Assembly (NCBI GenBank): GCA_016182845.1
Contig: JACPFT010000005.1
Coordinates: 62,001 to 126,000 of the forward strand
DNA from: Gammaproteobacteria bacterium
Lineage (GTDB): Bacteria > Pseudomonadota > Gammaproteobacteria > Enterobacterales > Permianibacteraceae
DNA: 64,000 nt
Direction of reading: 5' to 3'
Below, piece by piece: positions 18,085 to 27,210 of the stretch. The notes under the pieces are model-generated. The model ran no database searches and was not told the DNA's origin. It worked only from the letters and a program-made list of their open reading frames with translations. The translations under genes were made by a program, and so were the position numbers. The stretch's first letter is position 1. The number at the start of each line of letters is the position of its first letter.

Positions 18085-18803
18085 TGCGCGTGAAAGGCTA
18101 TGTTTCGGCCGGCCATACCCATGTGGGCATGGTGCGCGATCACAACGAGGATGCCTTTCTCGATGCGCCGGATCGGGGTCTGTGGGTCGTGGCCGACGGC
18201 ATGGGCGGGCACGCGGCCGGCGAGGTGGTCAGCGGCCATATCGTCGAGACCCTGGCGCGCATTCCCCCCAATGCCCATTTCCAGGCCTATCTGGCGGCCC
18301 TGCGCACCGGGATTGCCCAGAGCAACGACATGGCGCGGCGGGAAGCCTTGGCGCGGGCGGTGAACATGATGGGCAGCACGGTGGTCGCCTTGGCGGCCCA
18401 AGGCGAGCAGGCCGTGGTGCTCTGGGCCGGCGACAGCCGCGCCTACCGCTGCCGGGCCGGGCGCCTGGAGACCCTGTCCAGGGATCACAGCTATGTCCAG
18501 GATCTGGTGGATTCCGGGCTCATCAGCGAGGCCGAGGCACGGATCCATCCCATGGGCAATATCGTCACCCGCGCCGTGGGCGCCGACGACAGCCTCAACC
18601 TGGAGGCGCGGGAGTTCGCCGTGCAACCGGGCGATACCTTTCTGCTGTGCAGCGATGGCCTGACCAAGACCGTCGAGGACGGTGAGCTCTCCGGCGTGCT
18701 GATGCACGCGAATCCCGCCGAGAGCGTGCGCAGTCTGATCCACATGGGTCTGATGCGGGGCGCGCCGGACAATATCACCGTGGTCGTAGTAAAAGCACAA
18801 TAA
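18081..18803 (+). CDS. pppA: T6SS PP2C-type phosphatase PppA
   Basis: A 240-residue Stp1/PP2C serine-threonine phosphatase. Metal-binding motifs are intact: VRDHNEDAF near residue 17, VVADGMGGHAAGE near 37, LWAGDSRAY near 115, and the C-terminal LLCSDGLTK and APDNITVVVV. PppA removes the phosphate that PpkA places on Fha, resetting the apparatus. The open frame continues upstream through tagF in another frame; the real start is the ATG at 18081, in a 4-bp overlap with tagF. An ATG directly after it at 18084 could serve equally. Confidence 0.95.
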   Translation: MMRVKGYVSAGHTHVGMVRDHNEDAFLDAPDRGLWVVADGMGGHAAGEVVSGHIVETLARIPPNAHFQAYLAALRTGIAQSNDMARREALARAVNMMGSTVVALAAQGEQAVVLWAGDSRAYRCRAGRLETLSRDHSYVQDLVDSGLISEAEARIHPMGNIVTRAVGADDSLNLEAREFAVQPGDTFLLCSDGLTKTVEDGELSGVLMHANPAESVRSLIHMGLMRGAPDNITVVVVKAQ

Positions 18804-18821
18804 AAACAACAGGTTTTTGAT

Positions 18822-21800
18822 ATGGAAGTTCAGGTTCCCGGTTTTCAGATCGAGGGCGAGCTAGGTTCGGGGGCCATGGCCTCGGTTTACCTGGCCACCC
18901 AGACTTCGCTGGATCGCAAGGTCGCCCTCAAGATCATGGCGGCCTCCCTGGCGGCGGATCAGAGTTTCTGTGAGCGTTTCCTGCGCGAGGGGCGCATGCT
19001 GGCGCGCCTGTCCCATCCCCATACGGTGACCATTCACGACATCGGTAGCACCGGCCATCACTACTACATGGCCATGGAATACCTGCCGGGCGGGACCCTG
19101 AAGGACAAGATGCGCGCCGGCATGAGCCTGGAGCAGGGCCTGAAAGTCCTGCGCCAGATCGCGGAGGCACTCGGCTATGCCCATAGCCGGGGCGTGGTGC
19201 ACCGCGACGTCAAGCCAGCCAATATCCTGTTCCGCGAGAACGGTTCGGCCGTGCTCTCCGATTTCGGTATCGCCAAGCCCCTGGGCGAGGGCACCCAGTT
19301 CACCCAGGCCGGCTTCGCCGTGGGCACGCCCAGCTACATGAGCCCGGAGCAGGCCCAGGGCAAGGAGTTGGACGGGCGCAGCGATCTCTATGCCCTGGGC
19401 ATCGTGCTGCACGAGCTGCTGACCGGCAAGCCGCCTTTCGAGGGCACGGACACGCTCTCGACCGCCCTGATGCACCTGACCCAGCCGGTGCCCCAGCTAC
19501 CGCCGGCCCTGTCTCGTTACCAGAATCTCATCGATCGGCTGATGGCCAAGACGCCGGAGGAACGCTTCGCCAATGCCGATGCCCTGGTCCAGGCCCTGGA
19601 CGCGGTGATGGCCGGCACGCCCAATGGAGCCGCGGCCGCCAGCAACGAGGAAACCCAGGCTATCGGCGCGGTGAGCCTTCCGGAGATGCCGGCCGCCTCC
19701 CAGCTTTCTCGGCCGTCGCAGCCGGGCATGGCTCCGGCGGGGGCCGCCACCAGCGTAGGCCCGGCGGTCACCGAGGCCACGGCGGTCACGCCGGCGGCCG
19801 CGCCGCAGCCCAGCCCGGTGCCGCAGTCCGTCGAAATCCCGACGGCGCCGCCGGTACGGGCCGCGCCACCCGTGGCCAAACCCGCGCCTTCGCGCCTGGG
19901 CCTGGTGGCGGCGGCCGTGGGCTTGGTCCTGGTCGGCCTGGTGGGCGGCGGCGGTTATTGGCTGTACCAGCAGAGCCTGCCGCCGATGGCGCCGGACGGA
20001 GGAAACGCCAAAGCCGGCGGGGACAAGCAGGCGAGCGGAGAAATCGCGGATACGACCGGCGGCAGCAGCGACGCGACGCCGGACGCGAACCGCGACGAGA
20101 GCAAGCCCGCCGATGCCAGCGGCGGCACGGTCACCGGCGAGACCGGCGGCCAGACTAACGCCGGCGACGGCAAACCGCTCCTGATGCCCGGCAAGAAGAG
20201 CCTTTTCCAGCGCGTCCTGGCCAAGCCGGGCGCCCGGCTTCATGCCGCGCCGGGCGGTGCGCCGGGGACGGAGCTGCCGGCCTTCAGCGTGCTCTATGTC
20301 TATGAGCGCAAGACCGCCGGCGACGGCGAGTGGCTGGCGGTGGGCGCCGGCAGCGGCGGGTCGCGGGATGGCTGGCTGAAGGCCGATGCCGCGACCGACT
20401 GGAAGCAGACCCTGGTTCTGAAATTTACCGAGCGTTCCGGGCGCTCCCCGGTCCTGTTCCTGAACGGGCCGGAGACCGTGGAGCAGTTGCTCACCGATCC
20501 GGCCGATGCCCGTAGCCTCCTGGCCGAGGCCACGGCCGGCAAGACCGGCGGCGGTCGCGTGCTGGCCATCGAGCCGCCGGCGGCGGCCATTCCCCAGGAC
20601 CAGTTCTACCTACTGCCCATCTTCGAGGCCCGGGAGACCTTCGACGCCAACGGCGGGCCGGTCCAGCTCCTGCAAGTCGCCTCCATCGACCCGGGCGGGT
20701 CGGGCCAGGGAGGCACCCCCGGAGCGCCGGTCGTGCCCGATGCCTTCCGTACCGGCATCGTCTTCGTCATCGACACCTCGGTGTCCATGCAGCCCTATAT
20801 CGACCAGGTGCGCCAGGTCGTGCGCGGCGTGCAGCAGCGGCTGGCCAAGGACGGGCATCTGTCCGACGTCAGCTTCGGCCTCGTGGCCTTCCGCAACAAC
20901 ACCGACAAGACCCCGGGCCTGGAATACGTCAGCCGCCGGGTCGTGGATCTGAAGGCCGGCAGCGATCCCCAGCAGTTCCTCAAGCTGACCGAGGATCTGA
21001 AGGCCACCACGGTGTCCAGCCACAGCTTCAGCGAGGACGCCTTCGCGGGCATCAACACCGCGCTGACCGACACCAACTGGTCCGGTTTCGGCGGGCGGCT
21101 CGTCGTGCTGATCACCGACGCCGGCGCCCTGCGTAAGGCCGATCCCCTGAGCGCCACGGGCATGAACGAGGCGGAGATGCGCGAGCTGGCGCGTACCAAG
21201 CAGGTCAAGATCCTGGCCCTGCATCTGCTCACCCCGGCCGGCAAGAAGAACCATGCCGGCGCCGAACAGCAATACCGCGTGCTCACCGCCGATCCCAATC
21301 CCCAGGTGGGCGATCTCTATCTACCGGTGCCCGGCGGCGACGTGAATGCCTTCGGGCGCATCGTCGACGAGCTGTCCAGCTATTTCGCGGCCCTGGTGCG
21401 CGAGGTGGGCGAGGGCAAGCCCCAGTCCATTCCCGAGCTCAAGGGCGGGGCGGACTGGAAGGCGCGCACCAAGGCCTTGGGCTATGCCATGCGCATGGAC
21501 TTCCTGGGCCGGGGCGGCCAGGCCCGCGCCCCCAGCCTGGTGACCGCCTGGACTGCCGACAAGGACTTGAGCAATCCCAACCTGCCCAGCTTCCAGATCT
21601 GCGCCCTGCTCACCAAGCTGCAACTCAACGATCTGCAGCAGGCCCTGAAGCTCATCGTCGATTCGGCCAAGCGCACCCAGTCCAGCCCCCAGGATTTCTT
21701 CCAGGCCATCGCCGCCGCCTCCGCCCAGATGAGCCGCGACCCCAGCCGCCTGAACAAGCCCGGCTTCACCAATCTCAAGGACAGCGGCCTCCTGGGCGAA

Positions 21801-22019
21801 TACTTGGACGGCCTGCCCTACCGCAGCAAGGTCTTGAGCATGAGCGAGGAGCTCTGGCTAAGCTTGAGCGTCGCCGAGCAGCAGGATTTCATCGACGAGC
21901 TGGATTCCAAGATCACCCTGTACCAGAGCTTCCATAACGACGCCGGCAACTGGGTCCGCTTCGGCAACGCCGGCGAGGGCGATGCCCTGTACCGCGTGCC
22001 GCTGTCGACCCTGCCGTGA
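18822..22019 (+). CDS. ppkA: T6SS transmembrane Ser/Thr kinase PpkA with vWA domain
   Basis: A 1065-residue Hanks-type kinase similar in length and layout to P. aeruginosa PpkA. The kinase domain spans about 1-265 with GSGAMASVY, Lys37, HRDVKPANILF (Asp129) and DFG at 147-149, all intact. A proline/alanine-rich linker leads to one transmembrane helix at about 358-380. The periplasmic part has an SH3-like stretch around 470-510 and a von Willebrand factor A domain starting near residue 645 with the MIDAS motif DTSVS. PpkA phosphorylates Fha after a periplasmic signal relayed by TagQRST. tagT begins at its last stop base. Confidence 0.96.
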   Translation: MEVQVPGFQIEGELGSGAMASVYLATQTSLDRKVALKIMAASLAADQSFCERFLREGRMLARLSHPHTVTIHDIGSTGHHYYMAMEYLPGGTLKDKMRAGMSLEQGLKVLRQIAEALGYAHSRGVVHRDVKPANILFRENGSAVLSDFGIAKPLGEGTQFTQAGFAVGTPSYMSPEQAQGKELDGRSDLYALGIVLHELLTGKPPFEGTDTLSTALMHLTQPVPQLPPALSRYQNLIDRLMAKTPEERFANADALVQALDAVMAGTPNGAAAASNEETQAIGAVSLPEMPAASQLSRPSQPGMAPAGAATSVGPAVTEATAVTPAAAPQPSPVPQSVEIPTAPPVRAAPPVAKPAPSRLGLVAAAVGLVLVGLVGGGGYWLYQQSLPPMAPDGGNAKAGGDKQASGEIADTTGGSSDATPDANRDESKPADASGGTVTGETGGQTNAGDGKPLLMPGKKSLFQRVLAKPGARLHAAPGGAPGTELPAFSVLYVYERKTAGDGEWLAVGAGSGGSRDGWLKADAATDWKQTLVLKFTERSGRSPVLFLNGPETVEQLLTDPADARSLLAEATAGKTGGGRVLAIEPPAAAIPQDQFYLLPIFEARETFDANGGPVQLLQVASIDPGGSGQGGTPGAPVVPDAFRTGIVFVIDTSVSMQPYIDQVRQVVRGVQQRLAKDGHLSDVSFGLVAFRNNTDKTPGLEYVSRRVVDLKAGSDPQQFLKLTEDLKATTVSSHSFSEDAFAGINTALTDTNWSGFGGRLVVLITDAGALRKADPLSATGMNEAEMRELARTKQVKILALHLLTPAGKKNHAGAEQQYRVLTADPNPQVGDLYLPVPGGDVNAFGRIVDELSSYFAALVREVGEGKPQSIPELKGGADWKARTKALGYAMRMDFLGRGGQARAPSLVTAWTADKDLSNPNLPSFQICALLTKLQLNDLQQALKLIVDSAKRTQSSPQDFFQAIAAASAQMSRDPSRLNKPGFTNLKDSGLLGEYLDGLPYRSKVLSMSEELWLSLSVAEQQDFIDELDSKITLYQSFHNDAGNWVRFGNAGEGDALYRVPLSTLP

Positions 22020-22747
22020 TGGTCGAGATGGGTGCCCAGGCCCTGCGGCTGAAGGGGATTGGCAAGGAGCGTGTCCAGGGCGGCGCGCGTTTCCGCTTGG
22101 AAGTGCCGGCTTTTGTGCTGCGGCGCGGCGAGCGCCATGCCCTGGTGGGCGAGAGCGGCACGGGCAAGAGCACCCTGCTGGATCTGCTGGCCCTGGTCCT
22201 GGCGCCCGAGGCCGGCGGGGGCTTCGGCCTGGAGGGGGAGGCCGGCACGGTCGATCTGGCCGCCCTCTGGCGGACCGGCGACCAGGATGGCCTGGCGGCC
22301 CTGCGCCGCCGCCACTACGGCTATGTGCTGCAGACCGGCGGCCTGCTGCCTTATCTGAACGTGGCCGACAACCTGGGTCTGCCGGCCCGGTTGCTGAGCC
22401 GGACCGATGACGCGCGGGTGCGCTCCCTGGCGCAGGCTCTGGACATCGCCTCGCAGCTGGCCAAGATGCCGGCCGCGCTCTCGGTGGGCCAGCGCCAGCG
22501 CGTCGCCGTGGGCCGCGCCCTGGTGCACCGGCCGGCTTTCATCCTGGCTGACGAACCCACGGCATCCCTGGATCCGGTCAACGCCGAGCAGGTCATGCGC
22601 TTGCTGATCGCGCAGGCCGGCGAATGCCAGGCGGGCCTGCTGGTGGCGACTCACGACGCGGCCCTGGCCGCGCGCCTGGGCCTGCCCATCCTGCGCCTGG
22701 TGGCCGAACGGCGCGGCGCGGATATCGTGGCGAGGCTGGAAGCATGA
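22019..22747 (+). CDS. tagT: ABC transporter ATP-binding protein TagT
   Basis: A LolD/MacB-like ABC ATPase of 242 residues. Walker A is GESGTGKST, the signature appears as a variant LSVGQRQRVAVGRAL, and Walker B is FILADEPTASLD; the switch His is in LLVATHDAAL. In the H1-T6SS, TagT and the permease TagS form an inner-membrane complex that is required for PpkA activation. The ATG shares one base with the ppkA stop; an in-frame GTG one codon earlier is an alternative. It overlaps tagS by 4 bp. Confidence 0.9.
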   Translation: MVEMGAQALRLKGIGKERVQGGARFRLEVPAFVLRRGERHALVGESGTGKSTLLDLLALVLAPEAGGGFGLEGEAGTVDLAALWRTGDQDGLAALRRRHYGYVLQTGGLLPYLNVADNLGLPARLLSRTDDARVRSLAQALDIASQLAKMPAALSVGQRQRVAVGRALVHRPAFILADEPTASLDPVNAEQVMRLLIAQAGECQAGLLVATHDAALAARLGLPILRLVAERRGADIVARLEA

Positions 22748-23931
22748 GCACGCTCTGGCGCCTGGCTTTCGCCGACTACCGCCACGAGGCCCTGCTCTCG
22801 GCCTGCGCCGTACTGGCCCTGGCGGCGGTGCTGGCGCCCCTGCTGATCCTGTTCGGGCTCAAGTTCGGGATCCTGAGCACCCTGGAGGCGCGGCTCCTGG
22901 CCGATCCGGCGGTGCGCGAGATCGTGCCCATAGGCTCGGGGCGTTATACGGCGGCGGATATCGCCGCCTTGGCCGAGCGACCGGAAACGGCCTTCGTCCT
23001 GGCCCGCACCCGGCCCATCGCCGCCAGCGCCGATATCTACCCGGCCGGCGGCGGCCAGGCCCTGCATGCCGAGATGCTGCCCACGGCGGCGGGCGATCCC
23101 TTGCTGGATGGCGAGCCGCCGGCGGCGGGCGAGATGCTGCTTAGCCAGGGCCTGGCCGAGCGCCTGGGGGCCTGGCCCGGGCAGAGCCTGATGCTGGCCT
23201 TCGGCCGTAGCGACAAGGGCCGGCAGGAGTATGTGCGCCTGAGCCTCAAGCTCAAGGCCGTGCTGCCCCTGTCCCGTTTCGCCCGCGACGGGGTGTTCGT
23301 GCCTCTGCCGCTCCTGGAGGCGGTGGAGGATTACCGGGACGGCTTGGCGGTGCCGGCCTTCGGCTGGCCGGGGCGGGTGGAGGCGGAGCGGAGTGCGCGT
23401 CGCTACCCGGCTTTCCGGCTCTATGCCCGGGAGCTGGACGACGTGGAGCGCCTGCGGCGGTATTTCCAGGACAAGGGCCAGGAGGTGCAGACCCAGGCCG
23501 GCGCCATCGTCAACCTGCGCGCCTTGAGCGGGAATCTCGGCGCCGTGTTCTGGATCGTAGCCGGGGTGGCGGTCCTGGGTGCGGGCGCCACGCTCGCCGC
23601 CTCGGGCCTGGCCGCCGTGGCGCGCAAGCGCCGCGAGCTCTCGGTCCTGCGCCTCCTGGGTCTTTCCTCGCGGGAGCTGGTGCTGTTCCCGGTGCTGCAG
23701 GCGGGCATGACCGCGGGCCTGGGCCTGGCCGCCTCGGCCTTGGGCTATGCCCTCGCTGCGGGCTTTTTGGATCGCTGGTTCGCGAAAGCGGGCGAGACCG
23801 CCTGCCGGTTGCTGGGGACGCACTGGTTGCTGGCGACCCTGCTGACCCTGGCCGTGGTCATGGGCGCCGCCGCCTGGGGCGGTTGGCGCGCCGCGCAGAT
23901 TCAAGCTTCGGAAGGGATACGCGATGTTTAA
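22744..23931 (+). CDS. tagS: ABC transporter permease TagS
   Basis: A 395-residue FtsX/MacB-type permease. One N-terminal transmembrane helix (about 15-38, LLSACAVLALAAVLAPLLIL) is followed by a periplasmic domain of about 220 residues, then three C-terminal helices (about 265-290, 315-340 and 360-382). The cytoplasmic ARKRRELSVLRLLGLSSREL between helices is the typical coupling segment. With TagT it belongs to the TagQRST sensing branch upstream of PpkA. The start is the ATG in the 4-bp overlap with tagT; the longer frame upstream is a shadow of tagT. Confidence 0.88.
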   Translation: MSTLWRLAFADYRHEALLSACAVLALAAVLAPLLILFGLKFGILSTLEARLLADPAVREIVPIGSGRYTAADIAALAERPETAFVLARTRPIAASADIYPAGGGQALHAEMLPTAAGDPLLDGEPPAAGEMLLSQGLAERLGAWPGQSLMLAFGRSDKGRQEYVRLSLKLKAVLPLSRFARDGVFVPLPLLEAVEDYRDGLAVPAFGWPGRVEAERSARRYPAFRLYARELDDVERLRRYFQDKGQEVQTQAGAIVNLRALSGNLGAVFWIVAGVAVLGAGATLAASGLAAVARKRRELSVLRLLGLSSRELVLFPVLQAGMTAGLGLAASALGYALAAGFLDRWFAKAGETACRLLGTHWLLATLLTLAVVMGAAAWGGWRAAQIQASEGIRDV

Positions 23932-25612
23932 GTCTTTGGGTTTTGTCGCGGGATTATTGCTGACGGCTACCGCCCTGGCCGCCGATCCGCGTTTCGACCC
24001 CAAACCCGCCGCCGACGACCTGCTCCTGCCGTTTCCCTGCGACGGGCAGATGGTCCTGCGCGCCGTGCACGTCATGAGCCAGGGCGCCCTGGACGACCGG
24101 CCCATCGCCCTGGGGCAGGTCTATGGCGAAGACGAGCCGGGCTACCGCCAGGGCTTCGTGTCCGGCTACCGGCGCGAATACATCGGCGGGCCCTTCGCCT
24201 TGGGCGATTTGTCGGCGGACTGGCAGGGTCGCTTGAAGCCGGTGATGCCGGCCACCAGCGGCAATCTCAGGCCCATGTTTTATTTCTTGGGCAAGTACGA
24301 GCTCTCCGCCTGGCAATGGGCGGCCATGCAGTCCCAGGCGCCGGCCCTGGACGGCACGGGGCCGGCGCTTGCCTGTCCCGAACTGCCGGGGGCGGCGGGG
24401 CGGTTGCCGGCGGTGAAGCTGTCCTGGTTCGAGGCCCAGCGTTTCACCGAGTTGTACAGTGCCTGGCTCTTGCGCAATCACAAGGCGGCCCTGCCCATGA
24501 GCGGCCGGGTCGGGGGCGAGGGCGGCATCGCCCATGTGCGCCTGCCTACCGAAGTGGAATGGGAATACGCGGCGCGCGGCGGCGCGGCGGTGGAGGAACG
24601 GGAACTGGAGGCACGCTTGTTTCCACGCCGGGTGGAAGGCGGCGAGGGCGAGGGGCCCTTGAGCGAATGGGCGGTCTATACCCAGGTGGCCGGCGGCAGC
24701 GGCCAGGGCTCGCGGATCCTGCCCATCGGCATGAAGAAGCCCAATCCCCTGGGCTTGCACGACATGCTGGGCAATGCCGGCGAGATGGTGCAGGAGCCTT
24801 TCCAGCTGATCCGCGCCGGGCGCCGCCAGGGCGCCTATGGCGGTTTCGTGGTCAAGGGCGGCAATTACCTGGACGGCGAGCTGGCCCTGATGTCGGGCAT
24901 GCGTCGCGAGTATCCGCTGTTCAACGATCAGGGCCAGGAACAGCGCAACGAGGCGACGGGTCTGCGCATCGCCCTGGGCGCCCTGACCGCGCCTCGCTCC
25001 CGCTACGAGGAATTATTCGCCCTCTGGCAGAAGGAGGGACGGCTGGCCGCCCTGAGCGACGAAATCGATGCGATCCAGGATCCGACCAAGCGCCTGGAGG
25101 CCATCATGGCCACGGTCACGGACAGCAAGTTGCAGCATGCGCTGGGCGCCATCAATGCCGAGCTGAAGCGCAACGTGGAGTTAATCGCCGAGCAGCGCCG
25201 GGAGGCTGCCGGGAATTTGATCCAGTCGGCGGCTCTTGTCGCCGAGACCATCAATAATTACAACATTCGTCTGATGAACCTACGCAGCGAGCGGGACAAG
25301 GCCTTGGGTTCCGGCAATGCGGAGCTGGCGGCCCGTTACGACAACACCATTAAAAATGGCGGCAGCGCCCTGGACGGCGCCCTGGGGATCTACCTGGACA
25401 ATATCGCCACGGCCACCCGCTATACTGACGAGGTCATCCAGACCGAGTTCCAGCGCGTGCGCCAGAGTCTTGAGCGCAAGCCCGTCGTCGGCGCCAGCCT
25501 GGTGAACCGAGCCACGGTGTTTTTGCGCCATGTGGGCGAGTACCGCAAGCTGCGCAAACTGGATTCAGCCCGTGTGCTCAAGGATTTGCAAGGCAACGGA
25601 GCTAAACCATGA
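23924..25612 (+). CDS. tagR: Periplasmic T6SS activator TagR (FGE-sulfatase fold)
   Basis: A 562-residue exported protein. A Sec signal peptide (about residues 1-20, FVAGLLLTATALA) precedes a formylglycine-generating-enzyme-like domain, recognised by FYFLGKYELSAWQWAAMQ, LPTEVEWEYAARGGA and GLHDMLGNAGEMVQEPF. In place of an enzyme role, TagR in P. aeruginosa promotes PpkA activation at the periplasmic face. The C-terminal third (about 375-562) is helical, with an LRSERDKALGSGNAELAARY segment, and probably coiled. The gene overlaps tagS by 8 bp. Confidence 0.88.
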   Translation: MFKSLGFVAGLLLTATALAADPRFDPKPAADDLLLPFPCDGQMVLRAVHVMSQGALDDRPIALGQVYGEDEPGYRQGFVSGYRREYIGGPFALGDLSADWQGRLKPVMPATSGNLRPMFYFLGKYELSAWQWAAMQSQAPALDGTGPALACPELPGAAGRLPAVKLSWFEAQRFTELYSAWLLRNHKAALPMSGRVGGEGGIAHVRLPTEVEWEYAARGGAAVEERELEARLFPRRVEGGEGEGPLSEWAVYTQVAGGSGQGSRILPIGMKKPNPLGLHDMLGNAGEMVQEPFQLIRAGRRQGAYGGFVVKGGNYLDGELALMSGMRREYPLFNDQGQEQRNEATGLRIALGALTAPRSRYEELFALWQKEGRLAALSDEIDAIQDPTKRLEAIMATVTDSKLQHALGAINAELKRNVELIAEQRREAAGNLIQSAALVAETINNYNIRLMNLRSERDKALGSGNAELAARYDNTIKNGGSALDGALGIYLDNIATATRYTDEVIQTEFQRVRQSLERKPVVGASLVNRATVFLRHVGEYRKLRKLDSARVLKDLQGNGAKP

Positions 25613-25659
25613 CCATGAGCTTTCACCCAACCACGATGTCACTACGAGAAGGAATTCCT

Positions 25660-26592
25660 ATGCACTCACGTCTCCTCCCCCGTATCGCCCTGGGCCTGTC
25701 CCTGGCCGCCGTCCTGGGCCTGGCCGGCTGCGCCACCACCGCCACCTCCAAGGTCAAGCAGTCCGTGGACGTGAATCATTATCGCGAGTGTTATCAGCCG
25801 GTGTCCTATCTGCGCCAGAGCGATGAGCGCATGAAGAAGGCGGTGGCCCAGGGCGCCGTGACCGGTGGCTTGCTGGGTGCCCTGGCCGGTGGTTTGATGG
25901 GGGGCGACAATCGCGGCGAGCATGCCCTGATCGGCGCGGCGGCGGGCGCTATCGCCGGCGGTTTCGCCGGGTATTACCAGGAAAAGCAACGCCAGATCGC
26001 CGACGACAACGAGCGCATCGAGTCCTATGGCGCGGATCTGTCGCGAACCTCCTCCGAGTACGAGCGCACCATCCGCCTGGCCCAGGAGGCGCAGAATTGT
26101 TACCAGGCGCGCTACACGGAACTGATGTCCTCGAAAGCCAACGGCATGGCCAGCAGCGAGGGCCGCGCCCGATTGAAGGAAATCATTTCCGGTCTCAAGG
26201 AAACCAACCAGCTGATGGCCGCCGTCGATGGCCGCATGGGCACGGATCTGAATAATTACGAGCAGGCCTATGAGCAGGATCTGGGCAAGGTCGGCCTGCA
26301 ACGCAACGACGTCGCCGCCACGGTAGGCCCGGTGGAAGTGGCACCCATCGCGCAGACTCCGGCAGCCAAGCCGGCGCCCGCCGCCAAGCCCACTCCCAAG
26401 CCGGCGGCCGTGGCCAGTGCCAAGCCGGTGTCCTACGGGACCCAGAACACCGAGCGCAAGCTGCAGGAAGCCAAGGCCCGCCAGGCGGAGAGCAAGGCCG
26501 TGGCCCAGCGCGGCGACACCATGGTGCGCGATATCTGCTCCAATCCGGACGTGGGCGATTGGGGCCCGACGGATCTGGGCTGCACGGCCTGA
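25660..26592 (+). CDS. tagQ: Outer-membrane lipoprotein TagQ
   Basis: A 310-residue lipoprotein with signal peptide and lipobox LAGC near residue 21-24. Residues about 55-92 form two glycine-zipper helices (GAVTGGLLGALAGGLMGG and GAAAGAIAGGFAGYY), followed by a predicted coiled region and a proline/alanine-rich tail. Position after tagTSR and lipoprotein nature match TagQ, which places TagR at the outer membrane in the threonine-phosphorylation pathway. The frame opens at 25609, but the ATG at 25660 has an AAGGA site and begins the signal peptide directly. It ends the rightward T6SS operon. Confidence 0.82.
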   Translation: MHSRLLPRIALGLSLAAVLGLAGCATTATSKVKQSVDVNHYRECYQPVSYLRQSDERMKKAVAQGAVTGGLLGALAGGLMGGDNRGEHALIGAAAGAIAGGFAGYYQEKQRQIADDNERIESYGADLSRTSSEYERTIRLAQEAQNCYQARYTELMSSKANGMASSEGRARLKEIISGLKETNQLMAAVDGRMGTDLNNYEQAYEQDLGKVGLQRNDVAATVGPVEVAPIAQTPAAKPAPAAKPTPKPAAVASAKPVSYGTQNTERKLQEAKARQAESKAVAQRGDTMVRDICSNPDVGDWGPTDLGCTA

Positions 26593-26608
26593 GCTCGTCT
26601 CGTGAAAG

Positions 26609-26636
26609 AACGCCGGCGCATTCCGCCGGCGTTTTT
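26609..26636 (+). terminator. Rho-independent terminator of the tagH-tagQ operon
   Basis: A 10-bp stem (AACGCCGGCG / CGCCGGCGTT) with the 5-nt loop CATTC is followed by a run of five T, 17 bp after the tagQ stop. Confidence 0.9.
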
Positions 26637-26706
26637 GTCCGACTAAAGTCGGACCTACTGACGAAGCCAAGGCCGAATGAACCGGTAGGTCCCGCTTCAG
26701 CGGGAC
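26637..26706. repeat. Paired inverted repeat of the GTAGGTC family, copy 2
   Basis: The half-element GTCCGACTAAAGTCGGACC ending in CTAC at 26658 and the half-element GTAGGTCCCGCTTCAGCGGG starting at 26685 are the two hairpin types of this family, here with arms pointing outward relative to copy 1. It separates tagQ from the convergent Mth938-like gene. Confidence 0.75.
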
Positions 26707-26714
26707 TTGGATTT

Positions 26715-27092
26715 CTAGGTTTTGTCGATCAGCAAGCCTAAGGCCACCTTGCGCCCCTCGGCCGAGAGCACCGCGTAGGTGCGGCAGGCCGCGTGGTTGT
26801 CCATGACGTCCAGGCTGCGGCCTCGAGCCTGCACCGCCTTCAGTAAATCCATGGAAGGGAAGCGATGGGTCTCGCCGGTGCCCAGGAGCAGGACCTCCAT
26901 CTCTGTCGCTAGCAGCGGTTCCAGATCCTCCAGGGTCAGGTCCTCGACCCGGCGCGGGCGCCAGTCCGGCAGCAGGCTGTGGCGGCTCACCACCAGGCTG
27001 CGCTCGTGCACCTGCTCGTTGATGCGCACGCGCCCCGCCTCGTAGGCGTGGATGCGGTAATGGGCATCGCCCATGTCCAGGATGAACTGCAT
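26715..27092 (-). CDS. Mth938-like (DUF498) domain protein
   Basis: A 125-residue protein of the Mth938/NDUFAF3-like fold. The segments VINEQVHERSLVV-like RINEQVHERSLVVS, then MEVLLLGTGETHRFP and MDNHAACRTYAVLSAEGR followed by VALGLLI are the family's conserved core. Function in bacteria is not established; the eukaryotic relative NDUFAF3 assists complex I assembly. The gene stands alone between the tagQ terminator and the divergent rpfE. No signal or membrane segment is seen. Confidence 0.85.
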   Translation of the reverse strand: MQFILDMGDAHYRIHAYEAGRVRINEQVHERSLVVSRHSLLPDWRPRRVEDLTLEDLEPLLATEMEVLLLGTGETHRFPSMDLLKAVQARGRSLDVMDNHAACRTYAVLSAEGRKVALGLLIDKT

Positions 27093-27210
27093 GGTGGCTT
27101 CCGGCTGACGGGAAAATGGGCCTATAGCTTAGCAAGCTCGCAACAGAACGGCACTCGGCAGGCGCCTACCCCTCCGGTATCATGCCGACCAAACCACTAG
27201 CGAAGCCCCC

